Part shown: positions 1 to 19,140 of the stretch, piece after piece
Numbering within the stretch: position 1 is the first letter of the stretch
How the letters are laid out: the number at the start of each line of letters is the position of its first letter
Assembly (NCBI GenBank): GCA_964058845.1
Contig: CAXKVR010000497.1
Coordinates: 1-64,000, forward strand
DNA: 64,000 bases
Reading direction: 5' to 3'
From: Carex sylvatica
Lineage: Eukaryota; Streptophyta; Magnoliopsida; Poales; Cyperaceae
Notes under the pieces: model-generated
Databases searched by the model: none
The model's input: only the letters and a program-made list of their open reading frames with translations
What the model was told of the DNA's origin: nothing
Program-made: the position numbers and the translations under genes

Positions 1-7444
<7,444 letters not shown>

Positions 7445-8339
7445 AAGTGAAATTTTGAACTAATTCTTTGGCGGGGTTAAAGATTTATCAATTTTGCAGG
7501 GTGCCTGAAATTTTGTGGGTTTTCTCTGTGGTTTTCTTTATATGGGTTTTGTGGATTTTGGTTTACAGAAGGTGCTGCTCGTTGAGGTGGCTTTTTTTTT
7601 TTTTTTTTTTATTGTCATGAATAATTTATGTATAGAGTAACGTGTTAAAATGTTTATAGCTGGGAAAGTTGTTGATTGAAAGGTGCCTATAGATTTTGTT
7701 ACACTTTCCTGATCTCGGTGATTTTGAAATTTTGTAGATTATATTGGTTATTTTCGTATATGGAATATATTGTTCCGTTTATCTTGTTAATTATTGCTGT
7801 ATGTTTTTTCCGAACTAGGTAATTGGGAAATTTTGTTAACAAAAATAAAAAGAGAGGAAAAGAATATAGCGAATGAAAAACTAATTTACATGTTAGCACC
7901 TGACTTAACAAAGTTAACAAAGTCAGGTGCAAATCTAGCTATAAACTTCAGCCAATGCATTCAAATTGCATTAGCCACACTACAATTACATTTCACCTAT
8001 GAGTATGGTGTTGTATATGCATGCGTGATCAATAATATGAAGTGGAAATTAAATTTACTGCGATGTTGGACGAAATTAAAAATTTAGTCCATACTTCTTG
8101 AAAATATTATTGTTTGTAGATATTGCAAGTTAATTCTGTCTCGAACATACCTATTCTTTGACAAGATTGACGAAAATTAGATGTCGTGTTAAATTTAATT
8201 GAATATTTTACTTAAAACTGCGAGTCTACAATCTCAATCAAAGTGAAGAAGAATGGTCAATTGATGTCCGCTCTATCATAAAATCTAATGTCTCCCTATT
8301 AATTAATCTTTTAATAAAAAGTTATCAGATATTTACAAT
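7445..8339. other. GLT1 3' UTR and AT-rich spacer
   Basis: Follows the GLT1 stop. It contains a 19-T run at 7592-7610 and otherwise AT-rich sequence. I see no reading frame with recognisable homology and no clear repeat termini. The transcript end cannot be fixed by eye. Confidence 0.4.
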
Positions 8340-8632
8340 ACGTGATAATATCCGATCCGTATTTGAAAACTTAGATGTAGATATTCGATATCCGAATATT
8401 TGTGTGGATAAAGATACTGATATGATTTTACATTTCAATTATCCGTATTCAAATAATAAATATATACCATATATTTTAATATATATTATTCATCATTATT
8501 TAGATAAATATTATGAACTTTAATATTTTTTTAATAAATATCCGATATAATATATCCATTTCGTATAAAAAGGCATATGAATACGGTATTACGACTATCC
8601 GCTCCGTATCCCCGTTTTCAGCCCTACGTGCC
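8340..8632. repeat. Degenerate hAT-like repeat rich in ATCCG motifs
   Basis: The right end reads GTTTTCAGCCCTA, the complement of a TAGGGCTGAAAAC-type terminus. The body is built of ATCCGATCC/ATCCGTATT and their complements, as in the repeat at 62443-62664. No target-site duplication was found and the left end is uncertain. Confidence 0.35.
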
Positions 8633-8639
8633 ACGCATA

Positions 8640-9233
8640 TATATGATACGATAAGTTTGCACTTGTCCTCTTGACTACAGATGTTGTAAAACACGACTGC
8701 CAAAGATGCTCACGAGTGAGTACAGATGTTGCACTTCTGATCAGCACAAACATTAAAGCAGCATACACGTATCATGAAGCGGATCGGATGGATGGTTGGT
8801 TCCGAGAGAGCATCGGACCATTGGACCCATCGGACGCAGCCCCCTCTACTCATAGGTCATATTTAGTTGTGAAGTAAAATTAATTCGAATTAATTTTTAC
8901 TTCAAACTAAAATAGATTAAAATAATTATATTTAGTTAAAATTTAAAATAAATTTTTGAAAAAAAAAAAAATTATAACATAATCTTACTTTAATTACAAA
9001 ATTCATAACCACAAATAAAGTAAATTACTCCATCCAAAGAGATAGAATAATTTAATACAAATTAATTCGATTATTATTCTATCTTACTTTTTTTAAATTT
9101 ACTTTGACTCTTTAAAAATAAAATAAAAAATTTACTCCACCGTTTACTCCACGACCAAATCAAACATAACCGTCAAACCCTCTTTCCTTCCCTCACGGCT
9201 CTCGCCCAGCTCCAGTTACTCCTCATAAAGCAA
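8640..9233. other. AT-rich spacer
   Basis: AT-rich sequence between a decayed repeat and the mTERF-like fragment. A short reading frame at 8671-8877 has no recognisable domain. Nothing else is supported. Confidence 0.3.
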
Positions 9234-10007
9234 ATGTTCTCACCATTTCTCCTTGTACCTCGCACCAGCGCCAGCATTCTCCAGTCTCCACTCTCAATTT
9301 TGAAAATACAACGGGAAACAGTGTCATGGTTTTTTTGCAAAGAGAAACATATCCTTCTCTTTCTTCTCCTCTTCTCCCTACCACCACCATCAATTGGCGC
9401 TTCTAACCCCTCTCCCCCGCCAGTCTATTTCGACCCAATCCCAGCAAGTGAAGGAGGTGCCGTTCATAGCACAGTATCTCATCTCCTCCTTAGGCTTCTC
9501 CTCTGAACGAGCGCTCAAGGTCTCGACTAACAGGCGTGTTGTGGCAATCATAGCACAGTATCTCAGCAAGTGAAGGAGGTGCCGTTCATAGCACAGTATT
9601 TCATCTCCTCCTTGGGCTTCTCCTCTGAACGAGCGCTCAAGGTCTCGACTAACAGGCGTGTTGTGGCAATCAAATCTGAGGACCGGCCAGAGTCGGTCGT
9701 AAGATTCTTCAAAGGTACCGGTCTATCAGATGATCAGATCAAGACTGTTGTTTCGCTCTCTCCACATCTGCTGGCCTCCAATGTGGAGAAGACCCTGAAG
9801 CCAAAGGTCCGTGAATTGAAGGATGGGGGTTTCTCTGGAGAACTACTGGTTCACTTGATACTATATAGCTCAGCTGCCCTTTTGTCCAAAAACCCTCTAT
9901 CGCGCCTCCTGTTTTGGAGAGATTTTGTTGGGAAAGGCAATGAGGCTTTGTTGAAGCTTCTTCAGAGGAACGCTGGGCTGATCATATGACATTGATAAGT
10001 ATGTGAC
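9234..10007 (+). pseudogene. mTERF-family gene, broken by a 122-bp tandem duplication and frameshift
   Basis: Plant mTERF proteins bind organellar nucleic acids through helical repeats, usually with 350-400 residues. Here the conserved start of the domain is visible (PFIAQYFISSLGFSSERAL, then PESVVRFFKGTGLSDDQI and VVSLSPHLLAS), ending at a stop by 9989. A segment from 9442 is repeated from 9564 (period 122 bp, not a multiple of 3). The first copy therefore runs into TGA just after re-entering the repeat, and the frame upstream of it does not connect with the second copy. After 9989 another frame continues with a plausible YDIDKYVT before a stop, suggesting a second frameshift. Only about 140 residues are readable in one frame. 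A short functional protein from the second copy cannot be excluded, but a pseudogene fits better. Confidence 0.72.
9442..9672 (+). repeat. 122-bp tandem duplication inside the mTERF fragment
   Basis: The 109-bp block 9442-9550 recurs at 9564-9672 with only a few substitutions (for example TATCTC versus TATTTC, TTAGGC versus TTGGGC). The 13 bp between them (TAGCACAGTATCT) duplicate an internal word of the block. Near identity points to a recent duplication. Confidence 0.9.
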
Positions 10008-11170
10008 CTAATTGAACTCCGATCAACTGACACAACCAATCTTGACTGAATCTAAATCGAATTGAGCTGGGCCCTCAAGTTCAGAACTGTTGACAGTCAA
10101 AACCAGAACCAGACTAGCTTAATAAAGTACACCAATCTGCTCAACCAGATCTGTTCTCCAGTTTGGACCCAAAAAGAATCAACTGCTAATTGAAAATCAA
10201 TGTTAGTAGGCAGTAATTCACAACGATCCAAGTATCAGACCCCGATACCTGAACATGTCCTCCTGAAAAACTGAATTTATGGGGGATCCTAGGGAATCTA
10301 AATCCAAAATGATTTAAGATTCTTAGACTAGTCCAAAATAACAGAAACCCAAATTCCAATGATTGGAGTCCCACACAACAGAACCAAACTCACCCTAGTT
10401 ACCTACTCCCATCCAATTGCCACCTCTAACAGAGAAGCACAGCAAGACTCTGCTGTTATATTATAGTCACAAAGTGTTGAAAATTTGGATTATATGATAA
10501 GTTTATAGAATCAAGTTAAGAGACATTCTATCATCTACTATTAGAGAGCTGAAGCTAACAGAAGTGAGAATTTGGATTCTGGTTTTTCCATGTACCAGAA
10601 TCCTGTTGTGTACTTTCACAAAGTATCAGGAACTCTTTCCTGATTGTTGGGAAAGGATTATTATCACCAGCTGTATATATTTTTCTATTAAGCTCATTGC
10701 CTCAGTTTCTTGACCAACCAAGAAAACTTGACAAACACTCCGTTAGAGCCTAGGTTGGCAGCCTTTCATATACAGAAAAAAGGTGCTCGAGCCTCAAGAG
10801 AACTAATAACTAGACAATGTCTAAGATTATTTGTTTGTTTATTTATTGCCTTCATTAGAGATTATATTCACAGTTCTTAGTATCAGAATCCCTGGTACCA
10901 AAATCACTAGAAAAGGATACAAATTTTGCAGCTGGGCCAATAATTTAGATTGCGAATGTAATATCAACTAGCTCAGGTTTCAAATATCAACTAGATTAAC
11001 ATACAAATAACCACCAGACTAGACCAAAATAGAACACGTAAAATGAGTATTCACAGCTTTAAACACACACAGAACAACTTCATTTGAACCTCAGTAAAGC
11101 AATCTAGTTGTCCTTTTTCTGTTCAGCCATTTCAGCACAAAAAGTAATCCTATACATGCATGCTTATCAT
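10008..11170. other. Spacer and probable SDE2 3' flank
   Basis: No supported gene. The mTERF similarity fades within a few tens of bases. The right end should include the 3' UTR of SDE2, which is transcribed leftwards. No repeat termini were recognised. Confidence 0.3.
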
Positions 11171-13414
11171 TTATTTCCCTGATGCAAGAGGCTTGGCGAG
11201 GATCTTCTTGGGCAGCTTGTCAATAGTAGTAGTCTTGAGCAGGAAAAGCCTACCTGCGCGCTCTTGTAATGTACCACCACATTTTAAACCGTTCTTCTGG
11301 AGTTCAGATTTCAATCTTTCCATTCCGAGAACCTGAGTTAAAATGCACAAATAAAAAATAAAAAGAACATTTAGCACCATAATCACTGAAATAAATGAGT
11401 ATCACAATGAAGCGAAACAAATATATTCATCAATGGTGATAAGTGATAACTAATATCAAAATAATTTTTTTGTTATTTATCATTTAAATAGATTTTGGTG
11501 CAATTTAAGGATGGTCACCCAATCAAATGCACCAATAAACTGAGCCATTAAGATTTTTAAATTACTCGATAAATAACTTATGTTTTCAAACTGCACCAAA
11601 TTTGATAACAGCCTATCTTATACCACATAAGATATAACTACAGTTTTAGTTTTTTCTTATTTTGATAAGCACTAAATTTGAGGTCAAACAAGAGAAGGAA
11701 CTCTTTTAGATAAAAGAATGGAACAATATGATATCAGAACAATTATGCGTACCTCCAATTCAGCAGGATAATTATAGTTATCAAAGTTTAGCGGTTCATC
11801 CAAACCACAAATGCCATCACTAGCGCTTACCACCTCAGTATTAACCTCTACACTGTGTTTCTCAGCAGCAACTTCTACATTTGCCGCCTCAGCATTAACC
11901 TCTACACTGGGTGTTACAGCAGCAACTTCTACATTTGCCACCTCAGCATTAACATCTATACAGGGTGTCTCGGTAGCAACTTCTATATTTTCCACCTCAG
12001 CATTAGCCAAACTCTTCATCTCTATATCTGACTCCATCTCTGCTTCTACACTGACATCGGACTCGACAATATTCTCTTCTTCTGAGATTGTCTCCAGTGA
12101 CTCTCTACCAGACAGCTCCCCATTTGATGGAGAGCCAGAAACAGGGCTAGAATCATTATTCGAGGTTTTTTCTGATTTATCAGATGAGCTGGAGCTATTT
12201 CCTTCATCAATTATTACTGATTTTGTGTCCTCGCTGATTTTTTCTTCTTCATCATCAGTGTCACTGTCACTGTCTTCAACCTTTTTCTTTCCCATCCTAC
12301 AAAATAATATACATGTAAGGAACAGTAATAGAAATTTGAAGATAAACTTTTGGTACTTCATTGTCCAGACCACAGATAAGCCACTTGCGCAACTTCTGGT
12401 GTCAGTCCAAGCCACTATCAACAGACTATTTGATTTCAATGCAAATCCCTCATATAGTAGTAATCTTTTTTTTCTTTTCTTTTTTGTAAATATTTCAATT
12501 TTGTTTCCTTTTTTGTACATACATTATTGAGGTTACTATCTACTAAAGCTTCAAATTTGACAGAATATAATGCAATTGATTCTTGGCCAAAAGCTCAATA
12601 GTGCTGTGATTGAGAGTACAACAGCTAGTAAATTTGATTTCGGTACCAATAATCAAACAGAGTTCAAGCACAGTTCCATGCAGAAGCTAAAATTTGAAGA
12701 GGTATCTATGAAAATATAGAAAGGCGCAAAAACATTAAAATCACTAACAATAAAATAAAAATGATCCCAAAACACTCACCAGATTTTCAATCTCTTAGAA
12801 GAACCCGGACCAGATGCCGGCAAAACATTCCTTTTGTTTCTTTTGTTTTCTTTGTACAATTCAAAGCTCTCCCTTACGGATTCTTCAACTTCACCGACAC
12901 ACCTCTCAGCATCCTTCCTATACTTCTCCAAGTATTTCTCCACCTCCAAATCTGAGCTCTTTTTCCCCTCCTTAGCTTTCTTCTTTAAAAAATTCTCCGC
13001 CAGCTTCTCTAACTTCCTCTCTTCAGCCTCATCTTTCCATTCCTCCAACCTTTTCTCAGCGTTCACGTGGCGTAATCTCCGACCACTCATGTCACGGCAT
13101 GCATCGAAATTGTTCGTCTTCTTCTGACCCGCTTTTGAGGCGGCGCCACGAAGGAGAGACCCAAATCCGCCTTTTCCACCGAGTAAACGGGGTAAGAGCG
13201 AGAGCGAGGGAAAGATATTCCGGCTGTCAGCGGATACTACCGTTTGATCGGAAACTTCCCTCGTGCCAGATATGAGGCGGAGAGATTGGAGCGGGAGGTG
13301 GCATCTAAGAGAGAGGTGAAGCTTTAAGTTTTCGCCGGAGACGGTCGGAGATGGGAGCTGGAGGCAGAGAGTGCGCCCGTCGAGGTGCTTGACGAAGATC
13401 TGATAGATCGCCAT
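11171..13414 (-). CDS. SDE2: SDE2-like splicing/replication-stress factor
   Basis: SDE2 proteins start with a ubiquitin-like fold that is cut after a di-glycine; the released C-terminal part, beginning with Lys, acts in pre-mRNA splicing and genome maintenance in the nucleus. Exons on the - strand: 13414-12780, 12296-11753, 11332-11171; phases match and give 446 residues. The N-terminus ([20 protein letters not shown]) and the invariant [14 protein letters not shown] junction at about residues 77-90 are diagnostic; cleavage is expected between GG and KGG. A basic, coiled-coil-prone stretch rich in K/E/R follows to the end of exon 1. Exon 2 is acidic and Ser/Glu-rich, with imperfect 18-residue repeats of the type [17 protein letters not shown]. 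Exon 3 encodes a SAP-like helix-turn-helix ([20 protein letters not shown]), also usual for this family. The start is the first ATG and fits the conserved N-terminus. Divergent from ATG6. Confidence 0.93.
11822..12010 (-). repeat. 54-bp in-frame repeats coding for 18-residue units in SDE2
   Basis: About three and a half tandem units in SDE2 exon 2 encode variants of NAEV.N.EVA..TP.IEV. They keep the frame and sit in the acidic low-complexity linker between the N-terminal domain and the SAP motif. Confidence 0.75.
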
Positions 13415-13567
13415 GGCTAGGGTTAGTGTTTAGGTGCCTCTTTTTTCTTCGGTCGTTTGTCGTGCGGTTCGTGCAAGAGAAACTTAGCAACAGCGATCGA
13501 CTCGACAGACGGATTTTGGTAATTTGGTCTGGTGCGACTTTGGCGTCCTCTTTTCGGGTCCTGATAC
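13415..13567. promoter_or_regulatory. SDE2 5' flank (SDE2-ATG6 intergenic region)
   Basis: Sequence immediately upstream of the SDE2 start codon, and so likely holding its 5' UTR and proximal promoter. No clear TATA box was identified, so the assignment rests on position only. Confidence 0.3.
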
Positions 13568-13722
13568 CTAAAGTAACCCAATTTATGATTTTATACATGG
13601 ACCGTCGGATTCAAATCCGAGCTAATCCGGTCAGCGGTGGAGCGCACGGGGTTCTTTTAATCTAACGGTCCGATTCTAATCTGACGGTCAATATCTAAAC
13701 TCAAAGATTGAGTTACTTTAGG
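13568..13722. mobile_element. Small MITE upstream of SDE2
   Basis: Termini CCTAAAGTAACCCAAT and the complement of ATTGAGTTACTTTAGG are inverted repeats around a body with inverted CGGTC/GACCG words. No TSD could be confirmed. A similar GAGTTACTT end near 20807 suggests a family. Confidence 0.5.
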
Positions 13723-14834
13723 AGTTCGAACTCCCTGTTCTCGGGGTGTTACTGTCAAGTAAACCGACAGTGATAAACTGATAATAGCCTGCTTTTTTAT
13801 TTTGGGAGGTGAATGAGATATAAGATTGAACACTAAATTAATACAGATATAGAAAAAAAAAATTACATAAATCAGATATTAAACTGACGAGGGTTCTAAT
13901 TTCATTATTTTTTGTTTTTAGTATGTTTTAATTTTTTACAATAATGTTTTTTTAAATTTATACGTCAAAATAATACTGTCAGATGTGAATTTTATTATTT
14001 TATTTAAATGAACATAACAATTATCACTTATTATTTTGGTTTTGTATGAGTCAAATAAGTTAAAAAATTAACGTCTAGAAATTAGTGACACCATTGCGTT
14101 TTTGTAAGTTCTTGATAACAATCAAAACAAAATCGAAATATTATAATCTTGTACTTATGCTAGAAAACAATATAGATCATATCTAACCATTTTATTTTGA
14201 CATTTAGGTCATTAAAGTTTTAAATTAACAAAGACAAAAAATTGTAGGCATTTGAATTAACCTCTATTAAATTAATAGCAATAATTAATATAAATACAAA
14301 TATGAATATAATTGAGATAGTAAAATAAAATTATTATGTATTTCACTAGATATATATTGTATATAAGTTGTAACAATTAACTATATAATATTTAAATTTT
14401 ATGTTAAAAAAATATATATCAACTAACAAAATTATTACCAATTATCGTTATATTATTCGTTAATGTATCAAACAGTTATAAACCTTTAAAAAAACATGAG
14501 TAGATACTTCAAAGCTCAAATAAAAAATATATATGACTCTAAAATGGATATCCGGATTTCTTTGAAATGGAGGCAATCAAAATTACATAAATCTGTTCAT
14601 CATAATTTACCACATGATTAAAGGGAAAATGCCGATTTGATTTACACCCACACTTCGCTAGATAATCATTTGGCCCGGCCCAAAATAACCTGGGATAGCG
14701 CCGCAGATATAAGCAAATCAAGCCCGGCAAGAGCCCAACACGAAACCCTCTTCCTTCCTAGTGAGAATCAGCAATCAGGGAACTTAAACAGGAAGAAACC
14801 TCGTTTCTGTCAAGGCAAGAAAACTCGAAAGATT
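13723..14834. other. AT-rich intergenic region upstream of ATG6
   Basis: Very AT-rich with no gene. The segment just before 14835 is likely ATG6 5' UTR. An open frame reaches back in phase to 14637, but its residues do not resemble the family N-terminus, so I did not extend the gene. Confidence 0.35.
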
Positions 14835-17800
14835 ATGAAGGGAGAAGGTAGCAGCGCCGGAGCGGCGGGAGGCGGAGATAAGGGGAGAGCTATGGCGGTG
14901 GATCATACTCTGCCTCGGTGGGTTTGCCAGAATTGTCGCCATGCGCTCTGTGTCGTCGGTGTAGAATCGTACGCCGACAAGTTCTTCAACGATCCTTCCC
15001 GATCCGGTTCGGCTTTTTCTTTTGTTATTTTTGAGGACTATCTGGTTTTGATACTTTTTTTTTATTGGAATTCCTGCATATGAATTCGGAAGTGGCGTTT
15101 AGAGTTTGAATTGGATGCATAATTATTCCTGATTATTTGCATGAGGCTTGGAATGGGTGTTGATGGTCAGTTGAAGGAATAAGTAGCAGTGCTACTTCGA
15201 AAATTAGGTTCTGATTAAAGGAAGCCTATACAAATCTAGAGAGTAAGAGAGGTGTGATGGGAAATAAGCATATTTCCATTAAAATTGAGTGACCCTAGAG
15301 GGACAGAGGAGGTTTTTTAGCTAATTTGAAGTGAAAAAAGTAACATAGATTTTAGTAGATAAAAGAAATATGCTGATACTGCTCCCATTAAATCCCTAGG
15401 TTAATCAGATCATTTAATACATTCCAAAAATTGACAGGTATGCAAGTATCAAACGTGCAAGGAAGTGTAATGGGTGCTAGCCGGATGGACCATTCCTTTG
15501 TAATACTATCAAAACAAAGTAGGATACCGGGTCCTGGAATGCCCCCACGCCCGACACGACCAACTCCACAATCTGATGTTCCCCAGTCCAGTAAAGCAAT
15601 GGAGGAGTCTTATGTTGTTCTTCCCCCTCCCATCTCTTCAGTTTACAAACCTGAGCTGGGTTCTGACGGAGGGGGTGCCCAGTTGCCAGTGAATAGTGCT
15701 AGCAGCAATAGCCCCTTACAAGGGAGCAATAATAATACTAATATTTTGGGATTTCACTCGAGCGTCACAGTTTTGAAACGAGCATTTGAAATCGCAACGT
15801 CACATACACAGGTACATGCTGCTGCCGACTGATACTGTAGTCTCACTCGGTTTTGCTAATAAGTCTTAAATAACCCAATTGAACCTTAAATATGATATTG
15901 GCCTTTTAGTTAAAGTATTAATTGACCCTCAAAAGTATAACAATAAACCAAGCAGGGAACATATGGGGGCACAACATTGGTCAAACTGGTTGCACTACCT
16001 TACCAGCACATACTAATCAGTTCATGGTAGTAGTAAAGCAAACTGGAATGGAACTGAATTAATAACGTGAATTTGTGGTTTGTACCCTTCCAATTCTTCA
16101 TTTTTTTTTATGGTCCTGACAGATTGAGCAGCCTCTCTGCCTTGAATGCATGCGAGTCGTGTCAGACAAGTTGGAGAAAGAGGTTGAGGATGTCAACAGA
16201 GATATACAAGCCTATGAAGCCTGCCTCGAGAGTTTAGAGGCTGAGCCGCAACCAGTTCTTAGTGAGGCCGATTTTTTGAAAGAGAAGGAGAAGGTAGTTG
16301 AACTTCCTATTCTATTGAGTGTACTTCCTTTTTACTCTTTTGTATTTTATGTGCATAGGACACGACGGTTACATTGCGTAATGTTTCTTTTTTGAAACTT
16401 TTTGTGGCCTTGAAGAATAGAGTTCTGTCCAAAAATCATGAACAAACCCTACACAACAGCATTAAGCATATAAGCTCTTTTGCGTGGGATCTTTATTATT
16501 AACTCCTATTGTAAGAAGAGCAACCCGTTTACTAGTTGAATACCAAACAACTCTACACCAGTTATCTGAACACCAAGAGTTTACCCCCTCTGTACAAAGA
16601 GACACCAAATTTATTGCATCAAACTTTCACAAGTAGTTTGATTTTCCTTAGTGTACATGACGATTTGTGATACTGGTTTACATTCGTTCGTTCATTTGTT
16701 TTTATTTAGTGTACATGTGGATTTCAAATACTTGATTAATATGATATGTGTGTTTCATTATACGTGCATATAGTTTTAGTATGGAATTTTTGTTGATCTC
16801 CTTCCTTTCTTGTTCCCCCTAAGCTTGAAGAAGAAGAGAGAAAACTTCAAGCAGCAATACAAGAAGCTGAGAAGCAATGCTCAGAAGTAAATACTGAGAT
16901 GAAGGACCTTGAAAGAAAATCAAAGCTCTTTGATGAATTAGAAAAACGGTATTGTTATTTAATTTTATTTAAATTCTAATTAGTCATGACTCATTTATGT
17001 TTTTTTTTTTTCCGTACTGATGTAATGTGGTGATCTAATGTGGTGATCTAGATTCAGCATAGCTAGGTTAATAATTTTTTTTATGTTAATTAGGTATTGG
17101 CATGATTTCAACAACTTTCAGTTCCAGCTAACATCTCATCAGGTAACTTACCTTTTGAAAAAATGTATTGAGATCCCTGTAAATTTTGTTGACTATATTT
17201 TTTTTGGGTCATGACAGGAAGAAAGAGATGCAATTTTGGCAAAGATAGAGGTATCTCAAGCACATCTAGAGCTACTGAAGCGTACCAATGTCCTTAACGA
17301 TGCGTTCTTCATTTCGCATGAAGGTGAATTTGGTACAATTAATAATTTCAGACTAGGACGCCTCCCAAAAATACAGGTACTTGTAACCTCATTTTTAGAA
17401 GGATCGATATATGGAATCTCACTAGGTTAATCTTGTGCTTGTGTTGTTTTGACCTCATATTTACCTGTATCAATACATTTATTGTCATTTTCTCGTCTTT
17501 TTAGGTGTTTAGTTTGATCACTGAGGTTAATGTTAGGCTTAGTTGATAAATGGTCTTACAATTGAGGGTTGGTAACAATGTGGGTTGAATTGCAGCCTTT
17601 TTGGTCAGCTGGTCTAGGAAACTGGCTATATATGTGTTTACTATTTAAAATATCTTTCATGCTCTATTTTAGCATAAATATTAGATTCCAAATGAGGAAC
17701 ACTGCATATTTATAATTTCAGGTGGAGTGGGATGAGGTGAATGCTGCATGGGGTCAGGCTTGTCTTCTCCTCCATACTATGGCACAGTATTTCAGGCCTA

Positions 17801-19140
17801 AATTCCCGTATGTAGATCTACCTAATTGAAGTTTGTTTGTTGTATAATTTTTTTTTTTTCTGTTTGAAGTATTTCCTCAACTAAAACTTTTCGGTAACTG
17901 CTTTTCAGGTACAGAATAAAGATCATCCCAATGGGAAGCTATCCGCGAATCACCGACACTGGTGGTAATACATATGAACTGTAAGTCTGTCCATGCATGT
18001 GTTTTCTGTGTGTGTTGGAGAAATAGATAGGTCTGTAGTTCCATAGTAAATTGAGTACAGATTAGAGTTCATACTTGAGTTAACGATTTATTACGGATGA
18101 TTAACTGAGGCAAATTTGGGTAAATTGTACAATTGGGGGGTTTAATTGCACAGGAGGATCAACCATTGCAATTTAGTGTTACACAAAGAAACTGAGGGTT
18201 ATAAGGGCTTAATTAAGAGGAAATCAAGCTTAAATTGGTTGAAGTCTATAAATAATTAAATATGTTGGACCAATGAAAATTTTTGGGCCAAATGAACCCA
18301 AAATTGAGGGAATTGGACCTCTTTCCATTTAGATTATTTGTCTCTGGCCTAATAATCTTTTATATATTTCTTTTCTCAGTTATGGCCCGGTGAACATATT
18401 CTGGAGCACGCGATACGACAAAGCCATGACACTGTTCATTACATGTCTCAAGGAATTTGCGGAGTTCGCAAATTTTCGTGACCAAGAAAACAATATCCCT
18501 CCAGAGAAGTGTTTCAAGCTCCCTTACAAGTGAGTCTTACCTGATAAAATTTTACATGCTTGCTACTTCGTACCAGTTGGTTTACCTATACCAGTATAAA
18601 GTCCTGTGTGGGTTTCCTGGTGAAGTTTTACCAAAATCTTTAGTGGAAAATCTTTGTTAGCGAAATCTCACTGGTTATATGTCAACCACACGTAGAGAAG
18701 TGAATTGTAGCAGGGTACCACTAAGTTTGAACTAGCTGTGATACCAATTTAGTTTGCATCTTGTTTTATTTAATTGCTTAAAATGTCATGTTTAAGCCGA
18801 AGAACTTAATCACATAAAAACCATAGGCTATCTTAGTCTGGTACATTACATGGTGAAAGCATCTGTTTTGGTTTTTACGAAAGAGAAGTGTATAACAAGG
18901 AAAACTCTCTCATGAAATAGGATTGAGAATGATAAGGTGGAGAGCTATACAATAACACAAAGTTTCAACAAGTTAGAGACCTGGACAAAAGCACTGAAAT
19001 ACATGCTCTGCAATTTGAAATGGGTTCTTTATTGGTTTGTGGGAAATACCAACTTCCAGCCGCTTTCTTCCATGGCCTCCTCTCAGTCTGACGTCCTGGT
19101 CCCAGCTATCAGCTCTCTGTACAAAAGAACTACTAGTTGA
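14835..19140 (+). CDS. ATG6: Beclin-1/ATG6 autophagy protein
   Basis: Subunit of the class III phosphatidylinositol 3-kinase (VPS34) complexes that start autophagosome formation and act in vacuolar sorting. Exons: 14835-15006, 15438-15811, 16123-16293, 16824-16948, 17094-17142, 17218-17376, 17722-17807, 17909-17980, 18380-18529, 18921-19140; all phases join, giving 525 residues. The N-terminus has the plant CxxC motif WVCQNC (about residues 27-32) and a low-complexity Ser/Pro region, with RMDHSFVIL and MEESYVVL stretches. A coiled coil follows in exons 3-6 ([20 protein letters not shown] onward). Next is the evolutionarily conserved BARA domain, with [39 protein letters not shown] and the C-terminal [20 protein letters not shown]. 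The start is the first ATG giving the family N-terminus. Length matches plant ATG6 (about 510-520). Confidence 0.96.

Noticed and set aside
11811..12530. A 239-residue Ser/Thr-rich open frame on the + strand
   Set aside because: It is the antisense of the repetitive acidic exon 2 of SDE2; the - strand frame has the family motifs and matching splice phases.
14637..14834. In-frame upstream extension of ATG6 by 66 codons
   Set aside because: The residues have no resemblance to ATG6 N-termini, and the ATG at 14835 gives the expected length and start.
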